Shown here: piece by piece, positions 40,390-48,573 of the stretch | Numbering within the stretch: the stretch's first letter is position 1 | How the letters are laid out: each line of letters starts with the position of its first letter | Source of the DNA: a virus | Strand: one strand, 5' to 3' | DNA: 50,515 bases | Virus record (IMG/VR): IMGVR_UViG_3300035698_005524 | Coordinates: 1-50,515 of that record | Notes under the pieces: generated by a model | Told to the model about the DNA's origin: nothing | Databases searched by the model: none | Seen by the model: the letters and a program-made list of their open reading frames with translations, nothing else | Made by a program: the position numbers and the translations under genes

Positions 40390-40913
40390 TGCCTTCCGAA
40401 TTAACAGACGAAAACGTTAAGAACATCAAGAGGATGCTGGACGAGGGGACGGTACTCTCGTTTATCATCAAGAAGTTCTACCCGAGAATACCCCGCAGGG
40501 TTATCCGGGGGGCCCTTGCAAAGAAGTATGGGTTCAAGAAGGTAAAGGAGCAACTAAATGCGATGGCGTTCGCCTCTACAAGGGCGTGGTCAATGCCTGA
40601 GGTTGCCCTGTGGACACCCACGCCCGTTCTTCAGAAGGCGCGTGACTTGATGGCAGCAAAGCTCGTTGAGATCGACGCGGTCCTTGAAGCACGCCCCCCT
40701 GACTTCAACCCGAAGACAGAAGCCAGGGTGTACGGCAGTGACGCGTGGGAGGATGAAGACGATGCGGAGGTTACTGCTCGCGCAGGCCGACGTGCCTTCT
40801 GCCTTATGTGTGACCGGTATGACCCAGCAACGGGGGTCTGCCGTGCGTGTGAGCGTCCAATGCAGAAGGTGACAAGACGGAAGAGTGCGACATGCCCGAT
40901 AGGCGAATGGTAG
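40389..40913 (+). CDS. zinc-ribbon protein, DUF6171-like C-terminus (174 aa)
   Basis: Starts in the stop of the sulfotransferase gene (TAATG). Residues 1-55 are basic and helical, possibly a helix-turn-helix; the centre is acidic; residues about 135-174 form a ribbon of the type C-L-M-C ... C-R-A-C ... C-P-I-G-E-W, close to DUF6171. Function unknown; possible scaffold or cofactor for the glycan enzymes, from context only. Confidence 0.6.
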   Translation: MPSELTDENVKNIKRMLDEGTVLSFIIKKFYPRIPRRVIRGALAKKYGFKKVKEQLNAMAFASTRAWSMPEVALWTPTPVLQKARDLMAAKLVEIDAVLEARPPDFNPKTEARVYGSDAWEDEDDAEVTARAGRRAFCLMCDRYDPATGVCRACERPMQKVTRRKSATCPIGEW

Positions 40914-43507
40914 AGGACTTGCCTTGTGAAGAGGTGAGTGTAATTTATGCCCATGCAACCCAGTGGATCGCGGCGAACGGGTCGGATACGCTGAAGCAAG
41001 AAGTCCAGTTGACTATAGACCTCTTTGAGAGGATGAACCACTGGACAGACTGTGAACGCGCGGCCCGCAAGAAGCGGATCATTACATACTGGCTTGCGGT
41101 AGACCCTGAAGCAACGATCAGGAGAAGTAAGATGAACGGAGTTGTTTACTACAACCGGGGCACCAAGTGCCTCGTTAGAATGACCGTATCCCTCCATTCC
41201 CTCCGCAAGCATTACGATGGCCCCGTCATGGTCCTCAATGACGGCGAGGCACACCCCCTCCTCAAGAACGTGTGCAAGGAACTCAGGGCTGAAGTTTTTG
41301 AGTTCGAGCGAATGCACGATCACCCTCTTGTCCAGAAGGTGCTGTGCATGAAGTATGCACCGTTTGACAACAACGTGTACCTCGACTCTGACACCCTTGT
41401 TCTCGCTCCCATTGGCCAGCTGCATGACTGGTGCGAAAAGGCTGGCGTTGTATTCGTTAACTTCGCGGACTGGGCAACTCGCGGCAAGACGATTCAGAAA
41501 CGTATCATGGAGTGGGACAGCCTGACCCCCGATCTCATCGACGCGGCACTGGACTACGGCACGGCCATCAATACCGGTGTGTACGCCTTTAAGAAGGACC
41601 ATGAGATTCTTCCAGTGTGGGCCAGGCTCACCCCGCTCGGTGCAGAGAAGAAGCTGTTCATCCCCGACGAAATCTGTGCTCAGCTGCTTGCACCTTGGTA
41701 CGAGCACTACCTGGCCCCGAAGGAGTGGAACGACTCCTGCAAGTATGGTGATCCGACAGTGGCGAAGATCGTACACTTCCACGGGTCCAAGCACGTGATG
41801 AATAACCCGTCCGCGAAGCTGTGGCGAGCAGCCTTCTGGGAGTGCAAGGACCTGTACGGGCTGACGGACTCGCTGGGAGACAAGCGGCTCCACGACCACA
41901 TGAGAAGGTGCAAGCTGAAGATTTCGCCGTACAGGGGTGCCGTGGATGCTCCCACACACCTTACCGAGGCAGACCCGGACACACCCCCGGCCAAGCCCTC
42001 AGAGCCCCCACGGGGGCCTGCTACGCCAAAGAGCCTCCCTCCGTCTATCACGGCCCAAGCAGTCCCTCCAGATATCTTGGCAGTGACCCCCGCGACACCA
42101 GAGGGTCTCCCCTTGACAAACCAGAGCACAACACCAATGCCAGAGGTGGCGGACCCCCTGGAGGCCCCCCCAGTTGATGAGGTGCTCCCTAAGTGGCTCG
42201 ACGTCGTTACAACCGTCGTTCCCCGGTGCACCGTTGCGGAGTCTCTCGGATCATTCCTTGACCATTTCGACAGGGCAGGTGTGAAGCTACGTTGGCTCGT
42301 GCATTACGATCCGGTCGAAGCCATGCAGGATGATGGCGAGACAATGACTCAGATTGAGAAGCTGGCAGGGAGGTTTAACGACATAATCTTACACGTGTCC
42401 CCTGAGAACGTTGGTATGGCCGCGTCACTGAAGTGGTGTTACGACCAAGTCAAGCACGACGTGATTTGCTGGGAAGACGACAAGACGACGACGGTCAACT
42501 TCAGCATTAGCCAGATCCTTGATAAGGGAGCGGACTTCGTGACCTTCCAGCAACGCAGGGTGAAGGCTGGGTCAACGGCGCCCGCGTTCTGGCGGAAGCA
42601 TGTCATTGATCACGCGATTGCCGGGTGGGACGCTGAGGAGTTCGATAACACAGACGTGGAGTATTGTTTGACGAAGATGCTTGGAACCGCGTTTACGCGT
42701 AGTCACGTGGCGCTCAGTCTCAAGGACATTGGTGTTACCGCGCAGGCTGATATGAACGTTGTGAGGATCAAGGAGAAGCCCGGGGGCCCTCTACGGTACG
42801 TGGAGTCCAATGACTCAGTCACGTTCGTCACAGCCGTCAACGCGCCTTACCTTGAAAAGCTCCGCAAGAACTGGCCAGCCTGGCACCAGCGGTTCTGCTT
42901 ATCCGGGTACCCTGTTATCGTCTTCTACAACGGCATTGAAGAGGAGCAACTCGACTTCATTGAAGGCACCGACATTCGGCTTGTGCCATGGTCAATGCCG
43001 GAGTACGACACGGACCGTGAGCTTATGCTTTCATCGTTCGTCCTCGGGACAGCAGAGCACGTTGACACGGACTACTGGATCAAGTTCGATGCTGACTCCC
43101 AGTGCAAGACCAGGGGTGACCAGCGGTACTTCCCGTTCTGGAAGGAATGGGAAGGTACCCATGACCTGTGTGGTCACCGTTGGGGGTACACCCGCGTGAA
43201 GGGAGACCCGAAAGCAACCCAGCACTGGCTCAATCGACTTGATGACTGGTGGAAGGAACACTTCCCAGAAAGTGAGCCCATCTTCCCACCGGCGATCCCA
43301 CTCAATTCGCGTCATGGCCACAAGCGAATCAACTCGTTCGTTTGCTTCCACAGAACGGCGCTCGTCAAGGCCGCTGTAGAGATGCTTGACGGTTGCAAAC
43401 GTTTGCCTGTCCCGTCCCATGATACGTTCCTTTGGTACGTAGCTCACAGGCACCCAGACTTTAAGGTTGGTTACCCGAACATGAAGAAGCTGGGGTTCTC
43501 ACAATGA
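40892..43507 (+). CDS. multi-domain glycosyltransferase (871 aa)
   Basis: Three GT-A-like parts. Residues about 81-330 resemble GT8 (V-Y-L-D-S-D-T-L-V near 160, the DxD metal site). A Pro-rich linker spans about 365-430. Residues about 432-635 look like a degenerate GT2 (C-W-E-D-D-K-T near 526). Residues about 640-871 are another GT-A (W-I-K-F-D-A-D-S near 729). The first 80 residues form an extra helical domain; ATG 41131 with AGGAG upstream is an alternative start that would omit it. Probably builds or extends a glycan with two or three sugars. GT assignments are by motif; substrates unknown. Confidence 0.75.
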   Translation: MPDRRMVEDLPCEEVSVIYAHATQWIAANGSDTLKQEVQLTIDLFERMNHWTDCERAARKKRIITYWLAVDPEATIRRSKMNGVVYYNRGTKCLVRMTVSLHSLRKHYDGPVMVLNDGEAHPLLKNVCKELRAEVFEFERMHDHPLVQKVLCMKYAPFDNNVYLDSDTLVLAPIGQLHDWCEKAGVVFVNFADWATRGKTIQKRIMEWDSLTPDLIDAALDYGTAINTGVYAFKKDHEILPVWARLTPLGAEKKLFIPDEICAQLLAPWYEHYLAPKEWNDSCKYGDPTVAKIVHFHGSKHVMNNPSAKLWRAAFWECKDLYGLTDSLGDKRLHDHMRRCKLKISPYRGAVDAPTHLTEADPDTPPAKPSEPPRGPATPKSLPPSITAQAVPPDILAVTPATPEGLPLTNQSTTPMPEVADPLEAPPVDEVLPKWLDVVTTVVPRCTVAESLGSFLDHFDRAGVKLRWLVHYDPVEAMQDDGETMTQIEKLAGRFNDIILHVSPENVGMAASLKWCYDQVKHDVICWEDDKTTTVNFSISQILDKGADFVTFQQRRVKAGSTAPAFWRKHVIDHAIAGWDAEEFDNTDVEYCLTKMLGTAFTRSHVALSLKDIGVTAQADMNVVRIKEKPGGPLRYVESNDSVTFVTAVNAPYLEKLRKNWPAWHQRFCLSGYPVIVFYNGIEEEQLDFIEGTDIRLVPWSMPEYDTDRELMLSSFVLGTAEHVDTDYWIKFDADSQCKTRGDQRYFPFWKEWEGTHDLCGHRWGYTRVKGDPKATQHWLNRLDDWWKEHFPESEPIFPPAIPLNSRHGHKRINSFVCFHRTALVKAAVEMLDGCKRLPVPSHDTFLWYVAHRHPDFKVGYPNMKKLGFSQ
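43395..43406. repeat. palindrome site 9 (exact)
   Basis: Exact copy near the end of the 871-residue glycosyltransferase gene, read as C-K-R-L-P, the same peptide as site 2 in an unrelated gene. Confidence 0.85.
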
Positions 43508-44097
43508 GAACAGAAGTAACCCAGTACGATGAGACGCCCTTCCTGTCTATCGTGACCCGGTGTAGCCTACGGCCAAACTGCTTGAGGCGGCATCAGGCTT
43601 CCCTGGACGAACAGGTATGCCGGAGCTTTGAGCACGTTTGTATCATAGACGACACGGGTGCTGGCCTTCGCGTGGCAAACGGAGCGTTCGCTGAGCACAA
43701 GAGTAGTGTGAACGGTGAGTACGTGTTTATACTGGATGACGATGACCGGCTTACGAGTATGCTTTTCGTGGGGATGCTGAAGGACTGCTGTGACCGGCTG
43801 AGCCCCGACATTGTTTTGTTCAAGATGGCAAGGAAAGGCGGCGTCATACCAACCCCGAAGGTGTGGCGGAAGTCGCCTGTGAAGGGCCACATTGGGAGTA
43901 GCTGTTTCGCGATAAGGCGAGACCTGTGGAAGGAACACATAGGTGCGTTCGCGGGAGGGCGTTGCGGGGACTTTCGATTCCTCCGCGCGGTCTGGCCTCA
44001 CCTGTCAAAGATAGCGTGGCTAGACTTCGTGTTCAGTGAAACCATGCAGGTGGGCCGGGGGAAACCAAGGGAGAGGGTCACGTCATGGCCAACTTAA
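43504..44097 (+). CDS. family 2-like glycosyltransferase (197 aa)
   Basis: Short GT-A enzyme: L-S-I-V-T-R at 14-19, I-I-D-D-T at 47-51 and F-I-L-D-D-D-D-R at 75-82, the acidic metal and donor site. At 197 residues it is a minimal catalytic domain. ATGA overlap with the previous gene ties it to the large glycosyltransferase. Confidence 0.75.
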   Translation: MRTEVTQYDETPFLSIVTRCSLRPNCLRRHQASLDEQVCRSFEHVCIIDDTGAGLRVANGAFAEHKSSVNGEYVFILDDDDRLTSMLFVGMLKDCCDRLSPDIVLFKMARKGGVIPTPKVWRKSPVKGHIGSSCFAIRRDLWKEHIGAFAGGRCGDFRFLRAVWPHLSKIAWLDFVFSETMQVGRGKPRERVTSWPT

Positions 44098-44121
44098 GGC
44101 AGTGTGACGTGAGAGGTCTCC

Positions 44122-44682
44122 ATGACTATTTTTGACTTAGACGATTTTTGTGAGCCGTGGGCCGACTTGGAACTTTTGCACAAGCTGCACGACGCGGTAC
44201 CAAATGTGAAGGTGAACCTGTTTACGATAGTGGGCAAGGCGAGTGCCTCGTGGCTTACTTCCGTGGCAGAGCCCTGGATGCAGTTTATCCCCCACGGGCT
44301 TTACCACGACGATTCACGTGAGTGTGAGCGTTGGGACCAGCAACAGAGCGAAGACTACCTTGACATGGTGGAGTCCATTGGCTTGTTTCAGAAGGGCTTT
44401 AAGGCACCCGGTTGGCAAATATCGGACGGTATGTATGTTGCGCTCCTGTCACGGGGCTACTGGGTAGCAGACCATGAGAAAAACGCGCTTCGCAGACCCA
44501 CAGGGCTAAGGGCTTACGTGGTAAACTGCCGTTGCCGGGAATGCTTGAGTTGCCAGCATACTCGCGTGCATGGTCACATAACGAACGTATGCCGAAACGG
44601 CTTGTCGGAGAGATTCGAGAAGTACGCAGCAATGACAGGCGAGTTTGCCTTCATAAGTGACACTATAGGAGACCCAGTTTAG
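44122..44682 (+). CDS. polysaccharide deacetylase-like protein (186 aa)
   Basis: NodB-fold pattern: F-D-L-D-D-F near the start (Asp 7 and 8), P-H-G-L-Y-H-D-D at 57-64 giving the H-x-x-x-H metal pair, and F-K-A-P-G-W at 93-98 matching the substrate-groove motif. Such enzymes remove N-acetyl groups from sugars such as GlcNAc. A Cys-rich segment (C-R-C-R-E-C-L-S-C) near 137-145 is unusual. Placed between two glycosyltransferase genes, so it probably edits their product, leaving free amines that could be sulfated or methylated. Confidence 0.65.
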   Translation: MTIFDLDDFCEPWADLELLHKLHDAVPNVKVNLFTIVGKASASWLTSVAEPWMQFIPHGLYHDDSRECERWDQQQSEDYLDMVESIGLFQKGFKAPGWQISDGMYVALLSRGYWVADHEKNALRRPTGLRAYVVNCRCRECLSCQHTRVHGHITNVCRNGLSERFEKYAAMTGEFAFISDTIGDPV

Positions 44683-44684
44683 TA

Positions 44685-45377
44685 ATGGTCACTCTTATCA
44701 CCAGAGCGTTCAATAGACTTGAGTACACGGCGATGTGTATCAGGGATGTCCACGAAAAGGCTGGGGGCACTTACCGTCACATCGTTGTTGACCAAGGGAG
44801 CACTGACGGGACACCTGAGTTTCTGCATTCCCTTGTTCACGAGGGGTTTTACCCGCTGGACGTTATTCATCTTGACAAGAACACGGGGGACGCCGGGGGC
44901 ATGTTGTTGGGCTTTGAGAGGGCGACAACTCCATACGTTATGCAGTGGGACAACGACTGTATTCCATTGGCTGACAACTTTATTCCTCGTTTGGTGGCCA
45001 TCATGGAAGCAGACAAGGAGCTTGCCGGGGTGCAGATGTACACCACAGGGACAGTGAGAGTCCTGCGTTACCCGGAGGAAAGTCTTAACTTAGCGGGGGA
45101 AGATGTGCGTGTCGTGCCATGGGTAACGTGCTGTTCCATCTACAGGTCGTCCACCGTGGAATCTGCTAATGTTTTGGAGTCATCTTTACGGAGCCGGGAC
45201 TGGGGCGCGAGCTTTTCTAAAGCCTCAACGGCAGTAGGTTTCAAGCTCGGGATACTCCCCCACATGAAGGTGTGGCACATTGATACAACACGAGGCCAGC
45301 ATAAAAGGTACCCCAGGTATTTTTCGTCTTTTTCAAGAAGGTCTAAGAACAAAGGCATTTGTTACAAGGATCAGTAA
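44685..45377 (+). CDS. family 2 glycosyltransferase (230 aa)
   Basis: Classic GT2: T-L-I-T-R-A-F-N at 3-10, V-V-D-Q-G-S-T-D-G-T at 34-43 for the nucleotide sugar, and M-Q-W-D-N-D at 86-91 as the DxD-type metal site. Basic C-terminus may touch membrane or acceptor. Starts three bases after the deacetylase stop. Confidence 0.85.
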   Translation: MVTLITRAFNRLEYTAMCIRDVHEKAGGTYRHIVVDQGSTDGTPEFLHSLVHEGFYPLDVIHLDKNTGDAGGMLLGFERATTPYVMQWDNDCIPLADNFIPRLVAIMEADKELAGVQMYTTGTVRVLRYPEESLNLAGEDVRVVPWVTCCSIYRSSTVESANVLESSLRSRDWGASFSKASTAVGFKLGILPHMKVWHIDTTRGQHKRYPRYFSSFSRRSKNKGICYKDQ

Positions 45378-45395
45378 CACGTCAGGAGTAAGAGC

Positions 45396-45929
45396 ATGAA
45401 AGAACTACGGGAAGCATACGAGCATTACACGGCAACGTACTCAGACGAGAAAACGGTTATGGGATGGCCGATGATCGTCTACATGAAGGAGTTGCTTGAG
45501 AAGGAACGCCCACGCATTGTAGTTGACCTTGGATCAGGGTTTAGCTCATTTGTCACGCGGCACACCTTGCCGGAGTCTGCACACTACTCGGTGGACACAG
45601 ACACGGGTTGGTTGTGGAAGACACATCAGTTCCTGAGTGAGATGCACACGCAAATGGGAACCCTGCTGACGTATGATGAGTACAGAGCAACGCGTGTTCA
45701 GTCAGACTTTTCGTTCTACGACCTTGGCAACTGTGGCAGACGCCGATGCGGGTTCCGCTCGGCTAACGCCGCATACGCATGGTCCCGGTGCATTGGGACG
45801 ATGCTGCTTGATGACACAAACAGAAGCTGGTATAGGGACAGTCTCATCGTGAGTTGTCCCGGTGCGGTCCACCTGAAAGAAGACACGTGCGACCAGTGGG
45901 GGCGTTATGGCTCCATCGTCAGGAGATAG
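45396..45929 (+). CDS. SAM methyltransferase-like protein (177 aa)
   Basis: Motif I (R-I-V-V-D-L-G-S-G-F-S-S, 40-51) points to a class I methyltransferase, but motif II onward is diverged and the protein is short, so activity is uncertain. The second half is Cys/Arg-rich. Probably adds methyl groups to sugars in this block, by context. AGGAG ribosome site. Confidence 0.65.
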   Translation: MKELREAYEHYTATYSDEKTVMGWPMIVYMKELLEKERPRIVVDLGSGFSSFVTRHTLPESAHYSVDTDTGWLWKTHQFLSEMHTQMGTLLTYDEYRATRVQSDFSFYDLGNCGRRRCGFRSANAAYAWSRCIGTMLLDDTNRSWYRDSLIVSCPGAVHLKEDTCDQWGRYGSIVRR

Positions 45930-45973
45930 CGAGTATGGGAACCAGGCTACGCCAACGGGATAGAATGTAGCAG

Positions 45974-46534
45974 TTGCTTGAGGCTGTCCCCGATCTTGGC
46001 AAACTTCATCTGCGTCACCTTGAGATCCTGTATGTAGGTGCCCGGGTAGAGAAGCGAGGGAACTTCCGGGTCCAGTTCCGCAAGCAGATGGAGATGTTCT
46101 CCATGATGGGGCACGTTACCATTCTTGAAGTGTTCCAAGAGAACGTGGATCGGCTGCGGGCTCACGAGGCGTACGGCGAGCTATACCACGAGGTAGTGTG
46201 TGGTGACGTGCGCGACTTGGAAAACGTTCTGCCGTTTCGGGAGTGGGGTATCATTGTTTGGTGGCATGGCCCAGAACACGTTACAGCAGACGAGCTACCC
46301 GGTGTGCTTAACACCCTTGAGGACGCTGCGGATGACCTCGTGATCCTCGGGTGCCCCTGGGGGGAGTACAAGCAAGGCCCAGAGTATGGAAACGAGCACG
46401 AATGCCACGTGAACACTCTGTGCTGTGAAGACTTGGAGGCCCTTGGATACTCTGTGTACGTGTGGGGTGACATGGGTGTGCGTGACAAGAACAACCTTAT
46501 CGCAGTTAAGTGCTGTGAAGAGAGCAGTGCGTGA
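45974..46534 (+). CDS. methyltransferase-like protein (186 aa)
   Basis: Rossmann-type layout: E-I-L-Y-V-G-A-R near 18-25, I-L-E-V near 50, V-V-C-G-D-V-R near 74-80, then W-W-H-G-P-E-H-V near 94-101 and L-G-C-P-W-G-E-Y, as in SAM-dependent enzymes of glycan clusters. A TAG two codons upstream forces a TTG start at 45974; this is the weakest point, and the ribosome site is poor. Confidence 0.6.
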   Translation: MLEAVPDLGKLHLRHLEILYVGARVEKRGNFRVQFRKQMEMFSMMGHVTILEVFQENVDRLRAHEAYGELYHEVVCGDVRDLENVLPFREWGIIVWWHGPEHVTADELPGVLNTLEDAADDLVILGCPWGEYKQGPEYGNEHECHVNTLCCEDLEALGYSVYVWGDMGVRDKNNLIAVKCCEESSA

Positions 46535-46537
46535 CCA

Positions 46538-47308
46538 ATGAAGATTGAGGTGATAGTTACGAGCCACTTCTTCCAGTGCCGTCTGTGCTGGATGGCCAGT
46601 TCCATGCTTAAGCAGGACGGGGTAAAAAAGGGGCGCCGGACAAGGAAGAGACACCCGGTACCAGACCTGTGCTTATGCGCGGCTGACATGGACGGCACGG
46701 GGGACCCAACGACAAAGGAGGTCCTTGATTACTTCTCCAAGAAAGGCCTCCAGACGCGTTACGTTGGCTACAAGGACACGGAGCGCCTCCAGTACCGGGG
46801 GTGGGTGCGAAATGACCAGATCACGGAGAGTGACGCTGACTGGTTGCTCTTTGCTGACGCGGACATGGTGTACCCTCATTTCTTCTTTTGCAGGATGGGA
46901 CTCCTCCTGACATCAGACGAGTACAAGGATGAGACGTGCATGCTCTACACGGGGCGGTATTCGACTACGCTTCCTGAAACGAACAAGCTTGTCAATTCGT
47001 TGCAGTACCCTAGTGTGGTTGATGATCCTTTTGAGACTGCCTGGGAGTTACCCAAGCGCAAGAAGTCAAACATTGGCGCCGGGTTCTGCCACTTGATCAA
47101 CCGGAAGGCTCTCATGGAGAAGCATAAGGGCCTGTATGCTAATCCGAAGAGGGTACGGGACCAGTCATGGAAGATAGGTCAGAAGGCCCGTAGCGACATC
47201 TACTTCAGGCGCAGGGTGGGTAAACGCAAGATTGCCCTGCCGTACATGGTTCATCTTCAGCATGTCCGCGATTCACAAGTGGGCAAGCACACGGAGGCAC
47301 AGCGATGA
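46538..47308 (+). CDS. GT-A type glycosyltransferase-like protein (256 aa)
   Basis: I-E-V-I-V-T-S-H-F at the start, then W-L-L-F-A-D-A-D-M at 102-110 with the D-A-D metal site, and a G-A-G-F-C-H-L-I segment later, match glycosyltransferases of the GT2/GT-A type. The basic patch near 30-40 and C-terminal R-R-R-V-G-K-R-K may contact nucleotide or lipid. Overlaps the next gene by ATGA. Confidence 0.7.
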   Translation: MKIEVIVTSHFFQCRLCWMASSMLKQDGVKKGRRTRKRHPVPDLCLCAADMDGTGDPTTKEVLDYFSKKGLQTRYVGYKDTERLQYRGWVRNDQITESDADWLLFADADMVYPHFFFCRMGLLLTSDEYKDETCMLYTGRYSTTLPETNKLVNSLQYPSVVDDPFETAWELPKRKKSNIGAGFCHLINRKALMEKHKGLYANPKRVRDQSWKIGQKARSDIYFRRRVGKRKIALPYMVHLQHVRDSQVGKHTEAQR

Positions 47309-48573
47309 ATCTCCTCGGTGAATACCCCGTTATGTGGACCTGCATGGGTCACCAAGTCCAACTCCAGAACACCCTTCGCGGGGGGTGTGCTTGGCTGGTT
47401 GTGAACGGCCCGTCCCTGAATGAGATCGACAAGGACAAGTTGTTCCTCCCTGGTATCTTCAAGATGGGTGTGAACAACGGCCCAAAGGCGTGCCGCCCGA
47501 ACGCGTGGGTCTGCGTCGACCCACCGGACAGGTTTCTGACGTCAGTCTTGTTTGACCCGACGATAATGAAGTTTGTGCCCCGGGGTTTCTGCAAGAAGAA
47601 CTTGTGGGACACTTACCATGACCGCCCCTTGAAGAGCACGCTTACTGATGCCCCCATGGTCTTCGAGTTCGACCGGGATAACACCTTTGATCCCGAGACG
47701 TTCCTGACGTCCAGAACGTTCAATTGGGGCCTGGGGAAGCATGAGAAGTATGAGGACCCAAAGACGAAAGAAACGGTCATGGGCGTCCGCACGTGCATGC
47801 TCGTGGCATTGAAGACCCTGGTCTACCTTGGTGCCCGCACGATCTTCATTGTGGGGTGTGACTTCAACATGGTACCGGACAAGCCCTACGCGTTTGAGCA
47901 GGGCAAGCATGAGGGAGGGTGCAAGTCCAATAACAACAGTTACCGTGGCATCAATATCTACATGCGGAACCTCCGTCCGGTATTCGAGAGGTTTGGCGTC
48001 AACGTCTATAACACGTACGCCCAGAGCGGTCTGAAAGCCTTTGACTTCGTTGACTTTGAAGAAGCGATAGGGTACTCTATCGCAAGGGTTGGTGACCCGG
48101 ACAAGGAAAGCACACAGGGCATGTATGAGGTACGAGGGCGCAGTAAGAAGAAGGTTGAGAAGCAGGTAGCGGAGCGGAAGAAGGACGGCCACTACAAGCC
48201 TCCGGCTAGCCTGAAGCCTGTGGAGGAGAAGCCGGAGTACAAGAAGCCCCCCCTAGAGGCGGTTCACAAGCCGGGTAAGTCCGTTGACAGGGACTACCTG
48301 TGGGAGCACCGTCACGAGTTTGCCAACGTCTACCGTGAGCTTCGCAGGAAGGTCGCTAACATTGAGCAGAAGTTCAAGGAGTACGACAGAAGCCCAGGCG
48401 GGTGCAAGGGGTGCTCCAGAAGCAAATATTTGCAAGCGTTTGCAGAGAGCGTGTCAAACGTTATCGCGGGCTCGCCTGACAAAGCGATCAAGGCGAAGAT
48501 ACTCCACCCGGAGGATTACATCACGTACCGTGGACAGTTATGCGCCATAGGGAGCTTGGGTAAACATGCCTAG
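47305..48573 (+). CDS. DUF115/MptE-like glycan protein (422 aa)
   Basis: Residues about 28-230 resemble the DUF115 group, related to Campylobacter motility-associated glycosylation factors and MptE: A-W-L-V-V-N-G-P-S-L-N-E-I-D at 29-42 and later T-I-F-I-V-G-C-D-F-N near 188. DUF115 proteins in bacteria help add nonulosonic acids to flagellin Ser/Thr, which would fit a Ser-rich substrate here. The rest holds a Lys/Pro-rich linker (about 280-330), a helical segment and a C-K-G-C motif like that in the second sulfotransferase. Overlaps the hub gene by eight bases. Confidence 0.65.
   Translation: MNLLGEYPVMWTCMGHQVQLQNTLRGGCAWLVVNGPSLNEIDKDKLFLPGIFKMGVNNGPKACRPNAWVCVDPPDRFLTSVLFDPTIMKFVPRGFCKKNLWDTYHDRPLKSTLTDAPMVFEFDRDNTFDPETFLTSRTFNWGLGKHEKYEDPKTKETVMGVRTCMLVALKTLVYLGARTIFIVGCDFNMVPDKPYAFEQGKHEGGCKSNNNSYRGINIYMRNLRPVFERFGVNVYNTYAQSGLKAFDFVDFEEAIGYSIARVGDPDKESTQGMYEVRGRSKKKVEKQVAERKKDGHYKPPASLKPVEEKPEYKKPPLEAVHKPGKSVDRDYLWEHRHEFANVYRELRRKVANIEQKFKEYDRSPGGCKGCSRSKYLQAFAESVSNVIAGSPDKAIKAKILHPEDYITYRGQLCAIGSLGKHA
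48422..48443. repeat. overlapping pair of palindrome variants
   Basis: GCAAATATTTGC (48422-48433, central CG replaced by TA) and GCAAGCGTTTGC (48432-48443, one mismatch) share two bases. Inside the DUF115-like gene; the second unit is read as L-Q-A-F-A. Confidence 0.6.
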
